From: an uncultured Acidimicrobiaceae bacterium
GTDB taxonomy: Bacteria > Actinomycetota > Acidimicrobiia > Acidimicrobiales > Aldehydirespiratoraceae
Length of the DNA stretch: 52,384 bases
Assembly: GCA_913041415.1 (NCBI GenBank)
Contig: CAJWHS010000008.1
Location: 1-52,384, forward strand
Direction of reading: 5' to 3'
In this document: positions 27,273-36,818 of the stretch, piece after piece
How the letters are laid out: every line of letters begins with the position of its first letter
Numbering within the stretch: the first letter of the stretch is position 1
The notes under the pieces: model-generated
The model's input: the letters and a program-made list of their open reading frames with translations, nothing else
Told to the model about the DNA's origin: nothing
Database searches by the model: none
Program-made: the position numbers and the translations under genes

Positions 27273-28505
27273 GTGGAGTTCGCGCAAAGCTTCCCCCGCC
27301 GGGAGACCCGACAGATCATGGTCGGCGACGTCCCGGTCGGCGGAGGTGCCCCCATCACGCTTCAGTCTATGACGATCACCAAGACGGCGGATTACGAGGC
27401 GACGCTGCAGCAGGTCTACGGTTTGGCTGCAGCTGGCTGCGACATCGTGCGATGCACGTGCAACGAACCGGAGGCGGCGGAAGGTCTCGCGCGTATCGTG
27501 CCGCGTTCTCCGGTGCCGATCATCGCCGACATCCATCACCAGTACCGGCGCGCACTCGAAGCACTTGAGGCCGGTGTCCACGGCCTTCGTCTCAACCCGG
27601 GCAACATCCGCAAGCCCGAGCACATCAAGACCGTTGCTCGCGAGGCCAAGGACCGAGGCATTCCGATCCGCATCGGGGTGAACGGCGGCTCACTCGATCC
27701 TGCGCTGTACGACAAGTACGGCGGCAAAGTCACCCCGGAGGCGATGGTCGAGTCGGCGTTGCAGGAGATCGCCTACTTCGAGGAGGTCGACTTCGACCTC
27801 ATCAAGATCTCGGTGAAGGCTTCCTCGGTCCCGCTGATGATCGAGGCCTACCGCCAGCTCAGCGAGGTCACGGACCATCCCCTGCACCTCGGCGTCACCG
27901 AGGCAGGTCCGCCACCGGCGGGAACCTTGAAGGCCACTGCCGGCATCGCCACCCTGCTCGCCGAAGGCATCGGCGACACGATCCGTTACTCCCTCACCGC
28001 CGACCCGGTCGAGGAGGCCAAGGCCGGCCGCCAACTGCTCGAGGCCATGGGCCTGCGCGCGCGCAAGAACATCGACCTGATCGCGTGTCCGTCATGCGGT
28101 CGGGCCGAGGTCGACGTCTACACCGTTGCCCAGGACGCCATGACGGCCTTCGGTGAGCGGGAGATCCCTCTGCAGGTCGCTGTGATGGGCTGCGTCGTGA
28201 ACGGGCCGGGAGAGGCCCGCGACGCCGATCTCGGCATTGCTGCGGGCAACAAGCGCGGCCACCTGTTCGTGAAGGGCCAGAACGTAATGGTTGTTCCCGA
28301 GGACGAGATGGTCGACACCCTTGTCGAATGGGCCGAGTTCATCCACGAGCACGGCGCCGATGCAGCCCTGGAAAAGGCAAAGGCCACCAAGGACGCCGCC
28401 CGCAAAGCCGCGCAAGAGGACCGCGACCGGAACCTTGGAGAGCGTGGAGAGGACGCCAACGAATCCGAGGCCGTCATCGCTGAGATCCGTCGCCGCGAGG
28501 GCTGA
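27273..28505 (+). CDS. ispG: 4-hydroxy-3-methylbut-2-en-1-yl diphosphate synthase
   Basis: 410 residues from a GTG. Barrel part with PITLQSMTITKTADYEAT, RCTCNEPEAAEGL, IIADIHHQYRRAL and GLRLNPGNI; the [4Fe-4S] ligands are in CPSCGR and GCVVNGPGEA. It performs the penultimate MEP-pathway step. The C-terminal 40 residues are an added charged helix. TAGCGT (27260-27265) lies 7 bases before the GTG, a leaderless layout, so it has its own promoter. Confidence 0.95.
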   Translation: MEFAQSFPRRETRQIMVGDVPVGGGAPITLQSMTITKTADYEATLQQVYGLAAAGCDIVRCTCNEPEAAEGLARIVPRSPVPIIADIHHQYRRALEALEAGVHGLRLNPGNIRKPEHIKTVAREAKDRGIPIRIGVNGGSLDPALYDKYGGKVTPEAMVESALQEIAYFEEVDFDLIKISVKASSVPLMIEAYRQLSEVTDHPLHLGVTEAGPPPAGTLKATAGIATLLAEGIGDTIRYSLTADPVEEAKAGRQLLEAMGLRARKNIDLIACPSCGRAEVDVYTVAQDAMTAFGEREIPLQVAVMGCVVNGPGEARDADLGIAAGNKRGHLFVKGQNVMVVPEDEMVDTLVEWAEFIHEHGADAALEKAKATKDAARKAAQEDRDRNLGERGEDANESEAVIAEIRRREG

Positions 28506-28506
28506 G

Positions 28507-28917
28507 GTGGCGAAGGCTGTGGTGTCGGTCACCGACGCTTGTGGCCGGACCCTGCCGAAGGTGTCGGTCAAGAGTGGCGAACCGGCCGACGGCTATGCCT
28601 CCGTCACGATCGCCAATCGGCGGATTCACGTACCGCTCACCCAAGATGAGTTCAATCGCGTGGCCGACCTCCAGAGGCGTCAGCGGCGGTCGGTGTTTGG
28701 CGGGGTTGCCTGCCTGTTCGTCGGGGTGAGCCTTGCCCGCTTCCCGCTGATGGTGCCGTTGGCGCTTGTGATCGGTGCGATCTCCCTGATCCTGTGGATC
28801 GTCATACGGCTTGCCCTTCGGGCATACCTCCCCGGAATCGCCGTCGAGGGGTCGAACGTCCGTCTCACCCGTCTTCACGCCGGGTTCGTGGCGGCGCTTG
28901 CGTCGTCGGATTCCTGA
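28507..28917 (+). CDS. Two-helix membrane protein of unknown function
   Basis: 136 residues from a GTG one base after the ispG stop. An N-terminal soluble part of about 55 residues (with a short Cys-containing DACGRTLPKVSVKSG) precedes two close hydrophobic helices (about 59-100). I do not recognise the family. Spacing suggests co-transcription with ispG. A TACACT box for the next operon begins directly after its stop. Confidence 0.68.
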   Translation: MAKAVVSVTDACGRTLPKVSVKSGEPADGYASVTIANRRIHVPLTQDEFNRVADLQRRQRRSVFGGVACLFVGVSLARFPLMVPLALVIGAISLILWIVIRLALRAYLPGIAVEGSNVRLTRLHAGFVAALASSDS

Positions 28918-28980
28918 TACACTCCTCTCATCGTTCTTCAGCCGGTTTCGGATGAGGCGTGGCCGCAGGCCACGCCTTTC
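28918..28980 (+). promoter_or_regulatory. rimP-operon promoter box and leader hairpin (terminator or attenuator)
   Basis: TACACT at 28918-28923 is a TANNNT-type -10. It is followed at 28955-28977 by a perfect 10-bp hairpin, AGGCGTGGCC-GCA-GGCCACGCCT, running into TTCTC. If transcription begins near 28930, this hairpin is in the leader of rimP-nusA-infB and could attenuate it; otherwise it ends the ispG unit. The 50 bases between hairpin and ATG carry the ribosome site GAAAGGGGAG. Confidence 0.55.
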
Positions 28981-29028
28981 TCAGTTATGGAACCGTTTCC
29001 ATCTCGATGACCACGAAAGGGGAGTGCC

Positions 29029-29538
29029 ATGGCTGTTGTCGATCGAGTTCGTGAGCTGGTGGCCCCGGTCGTCGCCGACGTTGGCGCCGAGCTCTACGAC
29101 GTCGAATTCAACGGCGGGATTCTGCGGATCCTGGTCGATGCCGATGGCGGCATCGATATCGACGCAATCAAGACAATTTCGAAATCCTCGAGCCGAGTGC
29201 TCGACGAGGCCGATCCGATCCCGGGCCGCTACACCCTCGAGGTCTCCTCACCGGGTCTCGAGCGCCCGCTCCGCACCCGTTTGCACTATGACCGGGCGGT
29301 CGGTGAGACCGTGAAGATCAAGACGTTCGCCGATGTCGACGGCATCCGCCGCTTTTCCGGCACCCTTGTCGGTGCCACAGACGCCCGATTCATGCTGGAG
29401 ATCGACGGCGACACCCGGTCGTTTGCCTACGACGACGTGTCGAAGGCCCGCACCGTGTTCGAATGGGGCGGCGCCCCCAAGCCCGGCCAGGGCGACAAGC
29501 GTCCGAGCATCCCAGAATCGCAGAGAGAGGCTCACTAA
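29029..29538 (+). CDS. rimP: Ribosome maturation factor RimP
   Basis: 169 residues. N-terminal domain with VADVGAELYDVEFNGG and ILRILVDADGGIDIDA, then YTLEVSSPGLERPLRT and the C-terminal SH3-like domain. It helps early 30S assembly. Strong ribosome site at 29016-29025. Its TAA overlaps the nusA ATG by one base (TAATG). Conserved rimP-nusA-ylxR-infB-rbfA order. Confidence 0.94.
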   Translation: MAVVDRVRELVAPVVADVGAELYDVEFNGGILRILVDADGGIDIDAIKTISKSSSRVLDEADPIPGRYTLEVSSPGLERPLRTRLHYDRAVGETVKIKTFADVDGIRRFSGTLVGATDARFMLEIDGDTRSFAYDDVSKARTVFEWGGAPKPGQGDKRPSIPESQREAH

Positions 29539-30767
29539 TGAACCAGGACATGATGGAGGCGCTGCAGGCGCTCGCCACCGACCGAGGTATCTCCGTTGAT
29601 GCGCTCTTCGGGGCGCTCGCGGACGCCCTTGAGCACGCCTACAAGCGCATGCCGGATGCGTACGAGTACGCCTGGGTTACGATCAATCCCGAAACCATGG
29701 AGTTCCAGGTCTTTGCCCAAGAACTCGACGAGGACGGCGAGCCCGTCGGCGACGAGTTTGAGGTCACCCCCGACAACTTCGGACGCATTGCGGCACAAAC
29801 CGCCCGCCAAGTGATGACCCAGCGCATCCGTGAGGCCGAACGCGAGCTGAAGTACGAGGAATACGCCGGCCGCGAAGGCGACATCGTCACGGGCATGATC
29901 CAGCAGACCGACGCCCGCTACACGCTGCTCGACCTCGGTCGGGTGGAGGCGCTTTTGCCTCAGGCCGAGCAGGTGCCGTTCGAACGCCCCGACTCGAACG
30001 CCCGCATCAAGGCGTACATCGTCGAGGTCCGCAAGACGGCCAAGGGCCCGCAGATCGTCGTCAGCCGCACCCACCCGGGTCTGGTCAAGCGCCTCTTCGA
30101 ACTCGAGGTCCCCGAAATCGCCGACGGCATCGTGGAGATCAGGGCCTGTGCTCGCGAACCAGGCCACCGCACCAAGATCGCCGTGTGGTCCAACGATGCG
30201 AACGTCGATCCGGTCGGCGCCTGCGTCGGCGCTCGCGGCGCCCGCGTGCGTCAGGTCGTCAACGAACTCCGTGGCGAGAAGATCGACATCGTGCCGTTCC
30301 ACGACGATCTGCAGGAGTTCGTCACCCGTGCCCTGAGCCCGGCGAAGGTCACCGAGGTGCGTCCCGACGAGATGACCGGCGATTGCGACGTCATCGTCCC
30401 CGACTTCCAGCTGTCGCTGGCGATCGGCAAGGAGGGCCAGAACGCCCGTCTTGCCTCTCGTCTCACCGGCTGGGGAATCAACATCAAGTCCGAGACCCAA
30501 TTCGCAGAGGAGCAAGCGTACGCCGAGGGTGTCGAGTGGGCCGACGGTGAGTGGATCCAGGATCCCGAGACCGGCGAGAACCTGTGGCAGCCCGCAGATG
30601 GCAGCGACCCGATCTCCGAGGCCGGCTATCTGGCTATGCAGGAGGAAGAAGCGGCCGCGACCGACGAGGCTTCTGCGACCGATGACGAGTACAGCGAGGA
30701 CGAGGCCGGTGATGGCCCCGTTGCCGATGCGGGCGACGAATCGGCTGCCGACGACGAGGCCGAATAG
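29538..30767 (+). CDS. nusA: Transcription termination/antitermination factor NusA
   Basis: 409 residues. N-terminal polymerase-binding domain (1-120), an S1 domain (GDIVTGMIQQTDARYTLLDLG), KH1 (VDPVGACVGARGARVRQVV) and KH2 (LAIGKEGQNARLASRLTGW). The last 60 residues are acidic, replacing the long C-terminal repeats of proteobacterial NusA. Controls pausing, termination and rRNA antitermination. Confidence 0.96.
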   Translation: MNQDMMEALQALATDRGISVDALFGALADALEHAYKRMPDAYEYAWVTINPETMEFQVFAQELDEDGEPVGDEFEVTPDNFGRIAAQTARQVMTQRIREAERELKYEEYAGREGDIVTGMIQQTDARYTLLDLGRVEALLPQAEQVPFERPDSNARIKAYIVEVRKTAKGPQIVVSRTHPGLVKRLFELEVPEIADGIVEIRACAREPGHRTKIAVWSNDANVDPVGACVGARGARVRQVVNELRGEKIDIVPFHDDLQEFVTRALSPAKVTEVRPDEMTGDCDVIVPDFQLSLAIGKEGQNARLASRLTGWGINIKSETQFAEEQAYAEGVEWADGEWIQDPETGENLWQPADGSDPISEAGYLAMQEEEAAATDEASATDDEYSEDEAGDGPVADAGDESAADDEAE

Positions 30768-30775
30768 CGGTTCTG

Positions 30776-31042
30776 ATGCCGATCCGGACCTGTGTGGGGT
30801 GCCGTGAGCGCCTTGAACAGGCCGAATTGGTTCGGATCCGGGCAACTCCGGACGGCCTCGCACTCGGGCGGGGACCGGGCCGGGGGGCGCATGTGTGCCT
30901 CGATCGGGCATGCCTCGACGCAGCCATCGCTCATCAGGCCATAGGTCGGGCCCTGCGAACCGCGGCAGACGCGGATGATCTCGCTAGGCTTCAGACGTCG
31001 TGGCCATTGCAACCTGTCGCGCGTGCGCGAGAGCAGGAGTGA
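30776..31042 (+). CDS. ylxR: YlxR family RNA-binding/nucleoid-associated protein
   Basis: 88 residues. The signature RTCVGCRERLEQAELVRI with CxxC, then GRGPGRGAHVCLDRACLDAA with the second Cys pair, characteristic of YlxR (DUF448). It always lies between nusA and infB. Biochemical role is not settled; nucleoid association has been described for the family. Confidence 0.9.
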   Translation: MPIRTCVGCRERLEQAELVRIRATPDGLALGRGPGRGAHVCLDRACLDAAIAHQAIGRALRTAADADDLARLQTSWPLQPVARAREQE

Positions 31043-31130
31043 CCACTGACGACGCAGATTGTGTCGTCAAACAAGTGAGCGATCCGGCGGGTTCGAGAGC
31101 GAACACCGGGTCAGAAGGGCAATTGCCTCA

Positions 31131-33896
31131 GTGCCAAACAGCATTCGCGTCTACGAACTCGCACGAGAACTCGGCATGACCAATGCCGAGGCGCTCGATC
31201 TCGCCGAGTCCTTGGGGATCGGCGTCAAGAGCCACTCCTCGAGCATCGTCGACGCGCAGGCCGATCGTGTTCGCCGCAAGGCCGAGCGTGAGGGTCTGGT
31301 TCGTGATGAGCAGCCCGAGGAGCCGAAGCCGGCGAAGAAGGCGGCCAAGAAGTCCATTAAGAAGGCAACGAAGAAGGCGGCGGCCAAGAAGGCGGCGGCC
31401 AAGAAGGCCGCAGTGCGCGTGGAGGCGCCGGCCGACGATGCGGGTGTCGAGGAAGCCGTTGGCGCTCCCGATCCGGGCACCGATGAGCCGGTAGTCGTGG
31501 CCGAACCGGTGGTTGCGGAGCCGCCCGCTCCTGAGCCCGAAACGCCGGCTGCCCCTGCCCGCGTGATCTCCTCAAGCGGCAGTGCTGCGCCCCCGAAGAA
31601 GCCGACCGCGATCGAGGATGCTCCGGCACCGGTGGCGAAGAAAGTCGTCAAGAAAGTTGTCAAGAAGGTCGTCAAGAAAGTCGCTGTCGATCCGTCGACG
31701 CGGCAGCCGACCTCGGGTTCGGGCAAGCCGATCCCACCACCACCTCCTCCGCCGCGTTCCTCTTCGGGCAAAGCGATCCCGCCACCCCCGGGTGGCCGTC
31801 CCAGTGGGCCCGGCGGTGGGCGTCCGGGTGGTCCGGCTCGCGGCCCCATGCCGGGTGGTCGCCGACCCAGCGGCCCTCGCGATTCCGTGCCGGGCGCCGG
31901 TGCTCCCCCTGGCGGTGGCCGCGGTGGTCCCGGTGGTCCCGGTGGTCCCGGTGGTCCCGGTGGCCGCGGTGGTCCCGGTGGCCGTCCGGGTGGTCCCGGT
32001 CAGCGTCCGCCCCGCCGCAAGGGTCGTCGCCGTCGCAACCGCGAAGAACTCCAGCCGATGGATGCGCCGAGCTATACACCGATGGATGCACCGGTCCCCG
32101 AGGGCGAGGTTGTCGTCGAGCGGGCCTCAACTGCTCTTGATCTCGGCCCAAAGCTCAACCGTACGGCGGCTGACGTCGTCCGGTTCCTTATGCAGGCCGG
32201 CGAGATGGTCACCGCCACGCAGTCGCTGAGCGACGACATGATCGAACTGTTCGCCGCTGAGATCGGTGCCGAGATTCGTCTGGTCGATCCGGGTGAGGAG
32301 CAGGAGGTCGAACTCCAGAAGCTGCTCGTCATCGACGACGATTTAGGCGACGACGCGCCGCTCCGTCCGCCGGTGATTACCGTGATGGGTCACGTCGACC
32401 ACGGCAAGACGCTGCTGCTCGACCGCATCCGAAATGCCAACGTCGTCGACGGCGAGGCTGGCGGCATCACCCAGCACATCGGTGCGTACCAGGTCGAGCG
32501 CCATGGTCAGAGGATCACCTTCATCGACACGCCGGGCCACGCTGCGTTCACCCAGATGCGAGCCCGTGGTGCGGAGTCCACCGACATCGTCATCTTGATG
32601 GTGGCCGCCGACGACGGCGTCATGCCGCAGACCATAGAGGCGATCAATCACGCGAAGGCGGCCGAAGCGCCGATCATCGTGGCGGTCAACAAGATCGACC
32701 GTGAGAACGCCGACGTCGACAAGGCGATCGCTGGCGTGGCCGAGCACAACCTTGTTCCCGAGGAGTGGGGCGGCGACACGATCTTCCAGCGGGTTTCGGC
32801 GCTGCAGAACGTCGGCGTCGATGAACTGCTCGATCAGGTTCTGCTCGTCGCTGAGGTCGAGGATCTTCGCGCGACTCCCGAGGGACGAGCCCAGGGCATC
32901 GTTCTGGAGTCGAACCTCGACATCGGTCGGGGTCCGGTGGCCACGGTCCTAGTCCAGAGCGGCACTCTCCGGGTCGGCGATCCGATGGTTGCCGGTGCCG
33001 CGTGGGGCCGTGTCCGTGCCCTGGTCAACGATCAAGGTGAGCAGGTCAAGGAAGCTGGCCCCTCGACTCCGGTCCAGGTTCTTGGTCTCTCCGAGGTCGC
33101 CGACGCCGGTCGCGAGTTCGTCGTTGCGCCGAATGAAAAGGTGGCCGGCCGGGTGGCCGACACACGTGAGCACTGGCAACGTCAGTCCTCGCTCGGCCGC
33201 GAGGCTCACGCCCTCGCCGGCGGCGCCAAGCTCGAGGACATCTTCGACCAGATCCAGCGCGGCGAGGCTGCCATGCTGAACCTGATCATCAAGGCCGACG
33301 TCAACGGCTCGCTCGAAGCCCTCACCGAGTCGCTCCGCAAGTTGGAACGTGACGAGGTCAGGATCGGCTTCGTGCATCGAGGTGTTGGCGGCATCACCGA
33401 GAACGACATCCAGTTGGCGGCGACCGCCAACGCCACGATCATCGGTTACGGCGTGCGGCCCGACCGCAAGGCCCGCGATCTCGCCGATACGGAGAAGGTC
33501 GAGATCCGCACCTACGAGATCATCTACCACCTGCTTGAGGACATCGAATCGGCGATGGTCGGTCTGCTGGCGCCCGAGTTCGAAGAGGTCGTCACCGGCG
33601 ACGCCGAGGTGCGCGAGATCTTCTCGGTGCCCCGTATCGGCAAGATCGCCGGTTGCTACGTCCTCAATGGTGTCATCACCCGCAACTCCAAGGTGCGCTT
33701 CATCCGGGAAGGGACGATCATCTGGAAGGGCACGGTCCAGTCGCTCAGGCGCTTCAAGGACGATGCCCGTGAGGTCGCCGCCGGCTACGAGTGTGGCATC
33801 GGCCTGTCGGACTTCCAGGATCTGCGCCCCGGCGACATCATCGAGACCTACGAGGAGCGCGAGATCGAGCGCACCCTCGAAAACCTCGGCAGCTGA
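31131..33896 (+). CDS. infB: Translation initiation factor IF-2
   Basis: 921 residues from a GTG ([17 protein letters not shown]2-N domain). A long low-complexity region follows: Lys/Ala runs, an acidic/Pro part, a KKVV repeat and a Gly/Pro/Arg-rich stretch (about residues 60-300). The GTPase has GHVDHGKT (about 420), DTPGHAAF and NKIDRE, followed by domains II-IV ending at IERTLENLG. It places initiator tRNA on the 30S subunit. AGAAGG precedes the start. The stop overlaps the rbfA start by one base. Confidence 0.96.
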   Translation: MPNSIRVYELARELGMTNAEALDLAESLGIGVKSHSSSIVDAQADRVRRKAEREGLVRDEQPEEPKPAKKAAKKSIKKATKKAAAKKAAAKKAAVRVEAPADDAGVEEAVGAPDPGTDEPVVVAEPVVAEPPAPEPETPAAPARVISSSGSAAPPKKPTAIEDAPAPVAKKVVKKVVKKVVKKVAVDPSTRQPTSGSGKPIPPPPPPPRSSSGKAIPPPPGGRPSGPGGGRPGGPARGPMPGGRRPSGPRDSVPGAGAPPGGGRGGPGGPGGPGGPGGRGGPGGRPGGPGQRPPRRKGRRRRNREELQPMDAPSYTPMDAPVPEGEVVVERASTALDLGPKLNRTAADVVRFLMQAGEMVTATQSLSDDMIELFAAEIGAEIRLVDPGEEQEVELQKLLVIDDDLGDDAPLRPPVITVMGHVDHGKTLLLDRIRNANVVDGEAGGITQHIGAYQVERHGQRITFIDTPGHAAFTQMRARGAESTDIVILMVAADDGVMPQTIEAINHAKAAEAPIIVAVNKIDRENADVDKAIAGVAEHNLVPEEWGGDTIFQRVSALQNVGVDELLDQVLLVAEVEDLRATPEGRAQGIVLESNLDIGRGPVATVLVQSGTLRVGDPMVAGAAWGRVRALVNDQGEQVKEAGPSTPVQVLGLSEVADAGREFVVAPNEKVAGRVADTREHWQRQSSLGREAHALAGGAKLEDIFDQIQRGEAAMLNLIIKADVNGSLEALTESLRKLERDEVRIGFVHRGVGGITENDIQLAATANATIIGYGVRPDRKARDLADTEKVEIRTYEIIYHLLEDIESAMVGLLAPEFEEVVTGDAEVREIFSVPRIGKIAGCYVLNGVITRNSKVRFIREGTIIWKGTVQSLRRFKDDAREVAAGYECGIGLSDFQDLRPGDIIETYEEREIERTLENLGS
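31638..31685 (+). repeat. Four 12-base tandem units inside infB
   Basis: Units of the form AAGAAAGTCGTC with few changes, each encoding Lys-Lys-Val-Val (the last Lys-Lys-Val-Ala). They form a basic segment of the disordered IF-2 linker. Confidence 0.8.
31923..31958 (+). repeat. Four perfect 9-base tandem units inside infB
   Basis: GGTGGTCCC repeated four times without change, encoding Gly-Gly-Pro; degenerate copies continue to about 32000. Identical codons in each unit point to recent slippage rather than old divergence. Confidence 0.85.
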
Positions 33897-34333
33897 TGGG
33901 CAAGGGCCGCGGCCGGCACAACCAATCCGGCGCTCCGGGAACGCACACAGCCAAAGTAGGCGAGTTGATCCGTCGGGTCATCGCGTCCGAACTTGAGTAC
34001 ATCGAGGACGAACGGCTCGATCTCGTGTCGCTCACAGGTGTCGACGTCGACCGTGATCTCCACAAGGCGGTGATCTACTTCACGACCTTCGACCGTGACG
34101 GCGATCCCGAAATCGACGAAGCATTCGAGGAGTATCGCGGCCGACTGCGCCATGCGGTGAGCCAGGGCACCCAGTTGCGTCGCGCACCCGAATTGGAGTT
34201 CCGCTCGGACTCGACGCTGCGCTCTGCGGCGCGCATCGAGGCGATCTTGCGCCAGGAAGCCGAGCGCCCACCGGTGCCGGATCTCAATCCCGGCGATGCC
34301 AGCGAGGCTGGGGATGGGCGCGAAGGCGAGTAG
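33896..34333 (+). CDS. rbfA: Ribosome-binding factor A
   Basis: 145 residues. KH-like core: RVGELIRRVIASEL-type start (here KVGELIRRVIASEL), TGVDVDRDLHKAVIYFTTF, LRHAVSQGTQLRRAPELEFR and an acidic C-terminal tail. It aids 16S 5' end maturation in the cold. Start shares a base with the infB stop; the 3' end overlaps truB by about 20 bases. Confidence 0.93.
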   Translation: MGKGRGRHNQSGAPGTHTAKVGELIRRVIASELEYIEDERLDLVSLTGVDVDRDLHKAVIYFTTFDRDGDPEIDEAFEEYRGRLRHAVSQGTQLRRAPELEFRSDSTLRSAARIEAILRQEAERPPVPDLNPGDASEAGDGREGE

Positions 34334-35195
34334 CGCCGGTCCGCACGGTGTCGTCGTGATCGACAAGCCGGCGGGCTGGACCAGCCACGATGTCGTTGCC
34401 AAGTCCCGCGGCGTGATCGGCACCCGGAAGGTTGGCCACTCGGGCACGCTCGATCCCGACGCAACCGGCGTGCTGGTGCTCGGCGTGGGACATGCGACCC
34501 GCCTGCTGCGGTTCCTCACCGAGCTGCCGAAGTGCTACGAGGGCGAGATCGTGCTCGGGACGGAGACGACGACGCTTGACGCTGCCGGCGAGATCACCGC
34601 CACCCACGACATGTCGGCGGTCACCGACGATCAAGTGCGTGCTACTGCCAACCACCTCACCGGGGATCTGTTGCAGGTGCCGCCGATGGTCTCGGCGATC
34701 AAGATCGACGGCAAGCGGCTTCACGAAATGGCCCGTGAGGGCAAGGAGGTCGATCGGCCTCCGCGTCCGGTGCGGGTCGATCGCTTCGAAGTCGAGCCAG
34801 TTGAGGGAGAGCGGGGTTTGTGGCGCTGTGTCGTCGACTGTTCGTCGGGGACCTACATTCGCTCGTTGGCGGCCGATCTCGGCACTGCGCTCGGCGGGGG
34901 TGCACATCTGCGCTCGTTGCGACGCACGTCGGTGGGTGGCTTCACGCTCGACGATGCCGGCACGATCGAGTCGCCGACGCTGTTGCCGATCTCAGCAGCG
35001 GTTCAGCACCTTGAGTCGGTCCTCGTCGATGACGACACTGCCGTGCTGGTGGGCCACGGCCGCGTCCTTCCGCTTGAACGGTTGCGGGTCTCCGGTGCGG
35101 GGCCGTGGGCGGTGCTGAGCAAAGATGGGGCGCTCCTGGCGGTGTACGAATCGCATTCCCAGGGCGGGAAACCGACCGTGGTGATCCCCCGGTAG
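34314..35195 (+). CDS. truB: tRNA pseudouridine-55 synthase
   Basis: 293 residues from ATG 34314 (another in-frame ATG lies at 34296). Motifs: GVVVIDKPAGWTSHDVV, VGHSGTLDPDATGVL with catalytic Asp47, QVPPMVSAIKIDGKRLHE, and CSSGTYIRSLAADLG. It makes psi55 in the T arm of tRNAs. Overlaps the end of rbfA. Confidence 0.95.
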   Translation: MGAKASSAGPHGVVVIDKPAGWTSHDVVAKSRGVIGTRKVGHSGTLDPDATGVLVLGVGHATRLLRFLTELPKCYEGEIVLGTETTTLDAAGEITATHDMSAVTDDQVRATANHLTGDLLQVPPMVSAIKIDGKRLHEMAREGKEVDRPPRPVRVDRFEVEPVEGERGLWRCVVDCSSGTYIRSLAADLGTALGGGAHLRSLRRTSVGGFTLDDAGTIESPTLLPISAAVQHLESVLVDDDTAVLVGHGRVLPLERLRVSGAGPWAVLSKDGALLAVYESHSQGGKPTVVIPR

Positions 35196-35227
35196 CGTTT
35201 CTCCAGATCCCCCGACCCTGAGGCGCC

Positions 35228-36181
35228 ATGGAACTCCTGCACGACCGCCGTGATCGACTGGCCGACGACACCGCCGTCGCGGCCACGATCGGTGTGTTCG
35301 ACGGTGTGCACCTTGGTCATCAGGAGGTCTTCCGGCAGGTCCGAGCCGCCGCCGACCGACTCGGAGTGCGTTCGGCGGTTGTGACCTTTGACGGCCACCC
35401 GGCCCATGTGGTCCGTCCGGAGAACGCGCCGAAGCTGCTCACCACGCTCGACCAGAAACTCGAGTTGATCGAGGTGCAGGCTATAGATTGTGTGTACCTG
35501 ATTTCCTTTGATGGGGCTCGGGCGGCAACACCCCCTGACGTGTTTGTGCGGGAGGTTTTCGTCGAGGCGCTGCACGCCAAAGCGATCGTCGTTGGTGAGG
35601 ACTTTCACTTCGGTGCAGGTCGCTCCGGCGACGTCGACGGCATGGCCCAGATGGGTGAGGAGTTTGGCTTCGAGGTTCACCCGCTCGAGTTGATCCGTCA
35701 CGACGACGAGGCTCGGGAGCCGGTGTCGTCGACTAAGATTCGGCGAGCTCTCGCCGGGGGCAATGTCGCCTACGCCGCGTCGATGCTCGGTCGCCCCTAC
35801 GAGGTCCGCGGGGTCGTCGAGGCGGGGGATCAGCGAGGTCGTCAGATCGGCTTCCCGACGGCGAACATCCCGGTCCCGAACGTGATGGCGTGGCCCGCTG
35901 ATGCGGTGTACGCCGGCTGGTGCACTCGTGAGAACGGTGAGCGCCACCAGTGTGCGATCAATATCGGTCGCCGGCCCACATTCTACGAGCATGCTGAGCA
36001 GTCGCTGCTCGAGGCGCATCTCATCGATTTTGATGGTGATTTGTACGGCGAGGAAGTTGCAGTCGCCTTCGTCGACTTCCTGCGTAGTGAGCGCAAGTTC
36101 AACGGGCTCGAGCAGTTGTCCGAACAACTCAAGGTCGATATCGACGACGCTCGAGCGGTGTTGCGACGCATGTCGAACTGA
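35228..36181 (+). CDS. ribF: Bifunctional riboflavin kinase / FAD synthetase
   Basis: 317 residues. N-terminal FMN adenylyltransferase with TIGVFDGVHLGHQEV and VVGEDFHFGAGRSG; PVSSTKIRRALAGG leads into the riboflavin kinase domain with GRQIGFPTANIPV and INIGRRPTF. Makes FMN and FAD. Followed 32 bases later by riboflavin synthase. The gap is too short for an FMN riboswitch. Confidence 0.96.
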   Translation: MELLHDRRDRLADDTAVAATIGVFDGVHLGHQEVFRQVRAAADRLGVRSAVVTFDGHPAHVVRPENAPKLLTTLDQKLELIEVQAIDCVYLISFDGARAATPPDVFVREVFVEALHAKAIVVGEDFHFGAGRSGDVDGMAQMGEEFGFEVHPLELIRHDDEAREPVSSTKIRRALAGGNVAYAASMLGRPYEVRGVVEAGDQRGRQIGFPTANIPVPNVMAWPADAVYAGWCTRENGERHQCAINIGRRPTFYEHAEQSLLEAHLIDFDGDLYGEEVAVAFVDFLRSERKFNGLEQLSEQLKVDIDDARAVLRRMSN

Positions 36182-36213
36182 TCCAACCAATCAGCAGAAA
36201 GAAGCCTGGATCG

Positions 36214-36810
36214 ATGTTCACCGGTTTGGTCGAAGAGGTCGGCACTATCCGCTCCGTCGCGCCTGTCGGTGAGGGCGCCCGCGTGACGATTGCGGCGTCG
36301 ACCGTGCTCGACGACGTGGAGATGGGGGCGTCGATCGCTGTGAATGGGTGCTGCTTGACCGTCGTCGAGTGGGGTGACGACTGGTGGTCCGCCGACGCCG
36401 TACCCGAAACGATAGATCGCACGAACCTCGGCGGCCTTGCGCCCGGCGATCCGGTCAACCTCGAGCGCCCACTTGCCGCCAACGGCCGCTACGGCGGCCA
36501 TGTCGTCCAGGGTCATGTCGACGGCACGGGTGAGGTGCAATCGATCGGAGAGCTCGACGATGGCTCGTGGCGGTTCACCTTCACGCTGCCGTCCGAGCTT
36601 GCGAACTATGTCGTCGAAAAGGGGAGCATCGCTGTCGACGGCATCAGCCTCACTGTTGCAGCGGTTACGCCCTCCACCTTCTCCATCGCGATCATCCCGC
36701 ACACCTTTGCCGTGACGGCGATGGGCCAGCGCAACGTTGGCGATACCGTCAATCTCGAAGCCGACGTGCTCGCCAAGTACGTGGAGCGTCTCGTCTATCC
36801 CACGCAGTGA
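36214..36810 (+). CDS. ribE: Riboflavin synthase (alpha chain)
   Basis: 198 residues in two lumazine-binding repeats. Begins MFTGLVEEVGTI, with SIAVNGCCLTVVE in the first half and the partner SIAVDGISLTVAAV in the second; GGHVVQGHVDGTGEV is the family motif. It dismutates two lumazines to riboflavin. Sits in ribF-ribE-ribBA; no ribH or ribD is in the window. Confidence 0.96.
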   Translation: MFTGLVEEVGTIRSVAPVGEGARVTIAASTVLDDVEMGASIAVNGCCLTVVEWGDDWWSADAVPETIDRTNLGGLAPGDPVNLERPLAANGRYGGHVVQGHVDGTGEVQSIGELDDGSWRFTFTLPSELANYVVEKGSIAVDGISLTVAAVTPSTFSIAIIPHTFAVTAMGQRNVGDTVNLEADVLAKYVERLVYPTQ

Positions 36811-36818
36811 AGAGCCCC

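Noticed and set aside
31638-32000. CRISPR-like or mobile repeats
   Set aside because: The repeats are in-frame codon repeats within infB and have no spacers.
35196-36213. FMN riboswitch before ribF, ribE or ribBA
   Set aside because: The gaps are 32 bases before ribF, 32 before ribE and 8 before ribBA, too short for the element.
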